A stretch of DNA of 5,909 nucleotides, taken from contig DFBP01000220.1 of assembly GCA_002366685.1 (NCBI GenBank), positions 4,114 to 10,022 of the forward strand, read 5' to 3'. A model generated the notes under the pieces. That model was not told the DNA's origin and searched no databases. It worked only from the letters and a program-made list of their open reading frames with translations. Made by a program: the position numbers and the translations under genes. Every line of letters starts with the position of its first letter. Positions within the stretch are counted from its first letter, which is position 1. Below are positions 4,947 to 5,909 of the stretch, piece by piece. Source of the stretch: Rhodobacterales bacterium UBA3077 (lineage in GTDB: Bacteria; Pseudomonadota; Alphaproteobacteria; Rhodobacterales; Rhodobacteraceae).

Positions 4947-5813
4947 ATGGAACGGATTGGTGTGATTGGATTGGGCCGGATGGGCAGCGCCATTGCGCAG
5001 CGTTTTGCGGCGGAAGGGTTTAATGTGACGGGCTGGACGCGAAGTGGCCGACCGGTTGAGGGGATTAAAAGCGCCTCGGGTCTGGAGGCGCTGGTTGCAG
5101 GCAGCGACACGCTGATCCTGAGCCTTTATGATGACAAGGCCGTCTCGGAAGTGCTCGACGCGCTTTTGGCGCTTGATCTGGACGGTAAACAGATCATCGA
5201 TACAAGCACGGTTGTGCCCACCCTGCTGACGGACCGCATTGACCGGATTACCGCTAGGGGGGCCACGGCAGTGGATGCGCCAATTTCAGGTGGGCCGGAG
5301 CTGGTTTTGGCAGGCAGTTGCGGTATTTTCATCGGTGGGAATGAAGCTTCAGCTGCGCGCGCAAGCGGCAGCCTCGCCGCGATTTCAGGGCGGGTTTTTC
5401 ATGTTGGCCCGCTGGGGGCTGGGCTGGTGATGAAAACCATCAACAACGGAATGATGCAGACATATTACAATGGGCTGGCCGACCTGATGCCGTTGGCCAA
5501 AAGGGCAGGGCTGCCGCTCGAAACAGCGTTACGAATTTTGTGCGGCGGACCTGCCGGAATGCCGATGGTCGCGGACCGGATTCCCAAAATATTGGGAGAG
5601 GATTCCGAGGTCGGGGTTACAATGAGCACGATTTACAAAGATTGTGACGTGTTCCAGAAAGTTGTGGAATCTTACGGGCTGAGCTCGCCGATGCTGAAGG
5701 CTTTTGGCGCGAGCAAAAGTGCTGTTGATAAGGCGGGGCTGGCCGAAGCGGACCCTGCCAGCTTTGTCAATCTGGCGTATGACAGCGGCGGGGATGGGTA
5801 CGATATTTTTTAG
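4947..5813 (+). CDS. Beta-hydroxyacid dehydrogenase, 3-hydroxyisobutyrate dehydrogenase family, NAD(P)-dependent
   Basis: This 288-residue cytoplasmic oxidoreductase has family-typical length. The N-terminal Rossmann domain begins VIGLGRMGSAIA, with the dinucleotide motif GLGRMG at 9-13 region. The second strand ends GWTRSGR; Arg32-Ser33 after it is more typical of NADP(H) than NAD preference. The substrate motif DAPISGG spans 110-116. The catalytic Lys motif is GAGLVMKTINNGM, with K163 as the general acid/base and N167 four residues on. KDCDVF (231-236) is the usual second Lys-Asp block of the helical C-terminal domain. Relatives oxidise or reduce 3-hydroxyisobutyrate, tartronate semialdehyde, succinic semialdehyde/glyoxylate or similar compounds; the substrate cannot be fixed from sequence. 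The start is supported by GGAG 8 bases upstream. The gene has its own promoter with a probable operator and abuts the opposing gene directly (stop 5811-5813, next stop 5814-5816), so it appears to be a monocistronic regulated unit. Confidence 0.85.
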   Translation: MERIGVIGLGRMGSAIAQRFAAEGFNVTGWTRSGRPVEGIKSASGLEALVAGSDTLILSLYDDKAVSEVLDALLALDLDGKQIIDTSTVVPTLLTDRIDRITARGATAVDAPISGGPELVLAGSCGIFIGGNEASAARASGSLAAISGRVFHVGPLGAGLVMKTINNGMMQTYYNGLADLMPLAKRAGLPLETALRILCGGPAGMPMVADRIPKILGEDSEVGVTMSTIYKDCDVFQKVVESYGLSSPMLKAFGASKSAVDKAGLAEADPASFVNLAYDSGGDGYDIF

Positions 5814-5909
5814 CTAATCTTCCGAAAGCCGGTGGCTGTCCGCTGCCGTTGAATCCCGCCCGAAAGCGGTTCGGATCTGGTTGATGAAGGTTTGAGCCTC
5901 GGCTTCAAA
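5814..5909 (-). CDS. C-terminal end of an unidentified protein (partial)
   Basis: The minus strand is open from the window edge to a TAG at 5814-5816, giving 31 residues that end FINQIRTAFGRDSTAAADSHRLSED. The stretch is amphipathic and helical, then polar. An ending of the form AQxFINxIRxxFG is reminiscent of the last helix of LysR-type regulators, but 31 residues are too few to assign a family. The stop codon directly touches that of the dehydrogenase. The rest of the gene lies right of the window. Confidence 0.5.
   Translation of the reverse strand, partial: FEAEAQTFINQIRTAFGRDSTAADSHRLSED

Noticed and set aside
4947..5813. Sulfolactaldehyde reductase role, linking the gene to soeA through sulfonate metabolism
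   Set aside because: The Arg that recognises the sulfonate group in YihU-type enzymes (R123 in E. coli YihU) aligns with Gly115 in DAPISGG, and the gene is separated from soeA by unrelated genes.
1..5909. tRNA, rRNA, CRISPR array or insertion sequence
   Set aside because: No T-loop/anticodon pattern, rRNA sequence, regularly spaced repeat or transposase/integrase frame was found in the window.

Overview
The window reads like the chromosome of an alphaproteobacterium, most likely a marine Rhodobacteraceae (Roseobacter-group) species. The grounds are the GC-rich coding style with strong third-position bias, a SoeA-type molybdopterin oxidoreductase with roseobacter-like sequence, and the relatives recognised for the other proteins. 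The taxonomic call is made from protein recognition by eye, not from a search.

Layout. (1) Bases 1-1643, minus strand: the N-terminal 547 residues of a cytoplasmic molybdopterin/[4Fe-4S] oxidoreductase, best read as SoeA, the catalytic subunit of quinone-linked sulfite dehydrogenase. Its C-terminus and the expected soeB/soeC lie beyond the left edge. (2) Bases about 1740-3085: a visibly AT-richer insert. It holds a phage-type SAM-dependent DNA methyltransferase with an NPPY motif (plus strand, apparently leaderless) and, tail to tail with it, a ~100-residue winged-helix protein resembling the N-terminal domain of Mrr-type restriction enzymes (minus strand). The insert ends at a short orphan copy of the 3' end of rluE. 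(3) Bases 3181-4389: two host-like genes tail to tail, a hemolysin III/PAQR-family membrane protein (plus) and RluE 23S rRNA pseudouridine synthase (minus). (4) Bases 4390-4946: a 557-base non-coding stretch with two terminator-like hairpins and, at its right end, a promoter whose predicted start site sits in a perfect 12-base palindrome. (5) Bases 4947-5813: a beta-hydroxyacid dehydrogenase (3-hydroxyisobutyrate/tartronate-semialdehyde/succinic-semialdehyde reductase family). (6) Bases 5814-5909, minus: the last 31 codons of an unidentified gene.

The genes do not form one pathway. SoeA disposes of sulfite, RluE modifies the ribosome, HlyIII is a membrane protein of poorly defined role, and the dehydrogenase reduces a small aldehyde acid or oxidises the corresponding hydroxyacid. 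The most unusual region is the AT-rich insert. Its right end carries an rluE tail that differs from the intact rluE at 9 of 33 bases, yet every difference is synonymous. That points to a tail from a diverged, functional rluE brought in or displaced by recombination, rather than to a decayed local duplicate. The three convergent gene pairs in the window are separated by only 2, 3 and 0 bases.
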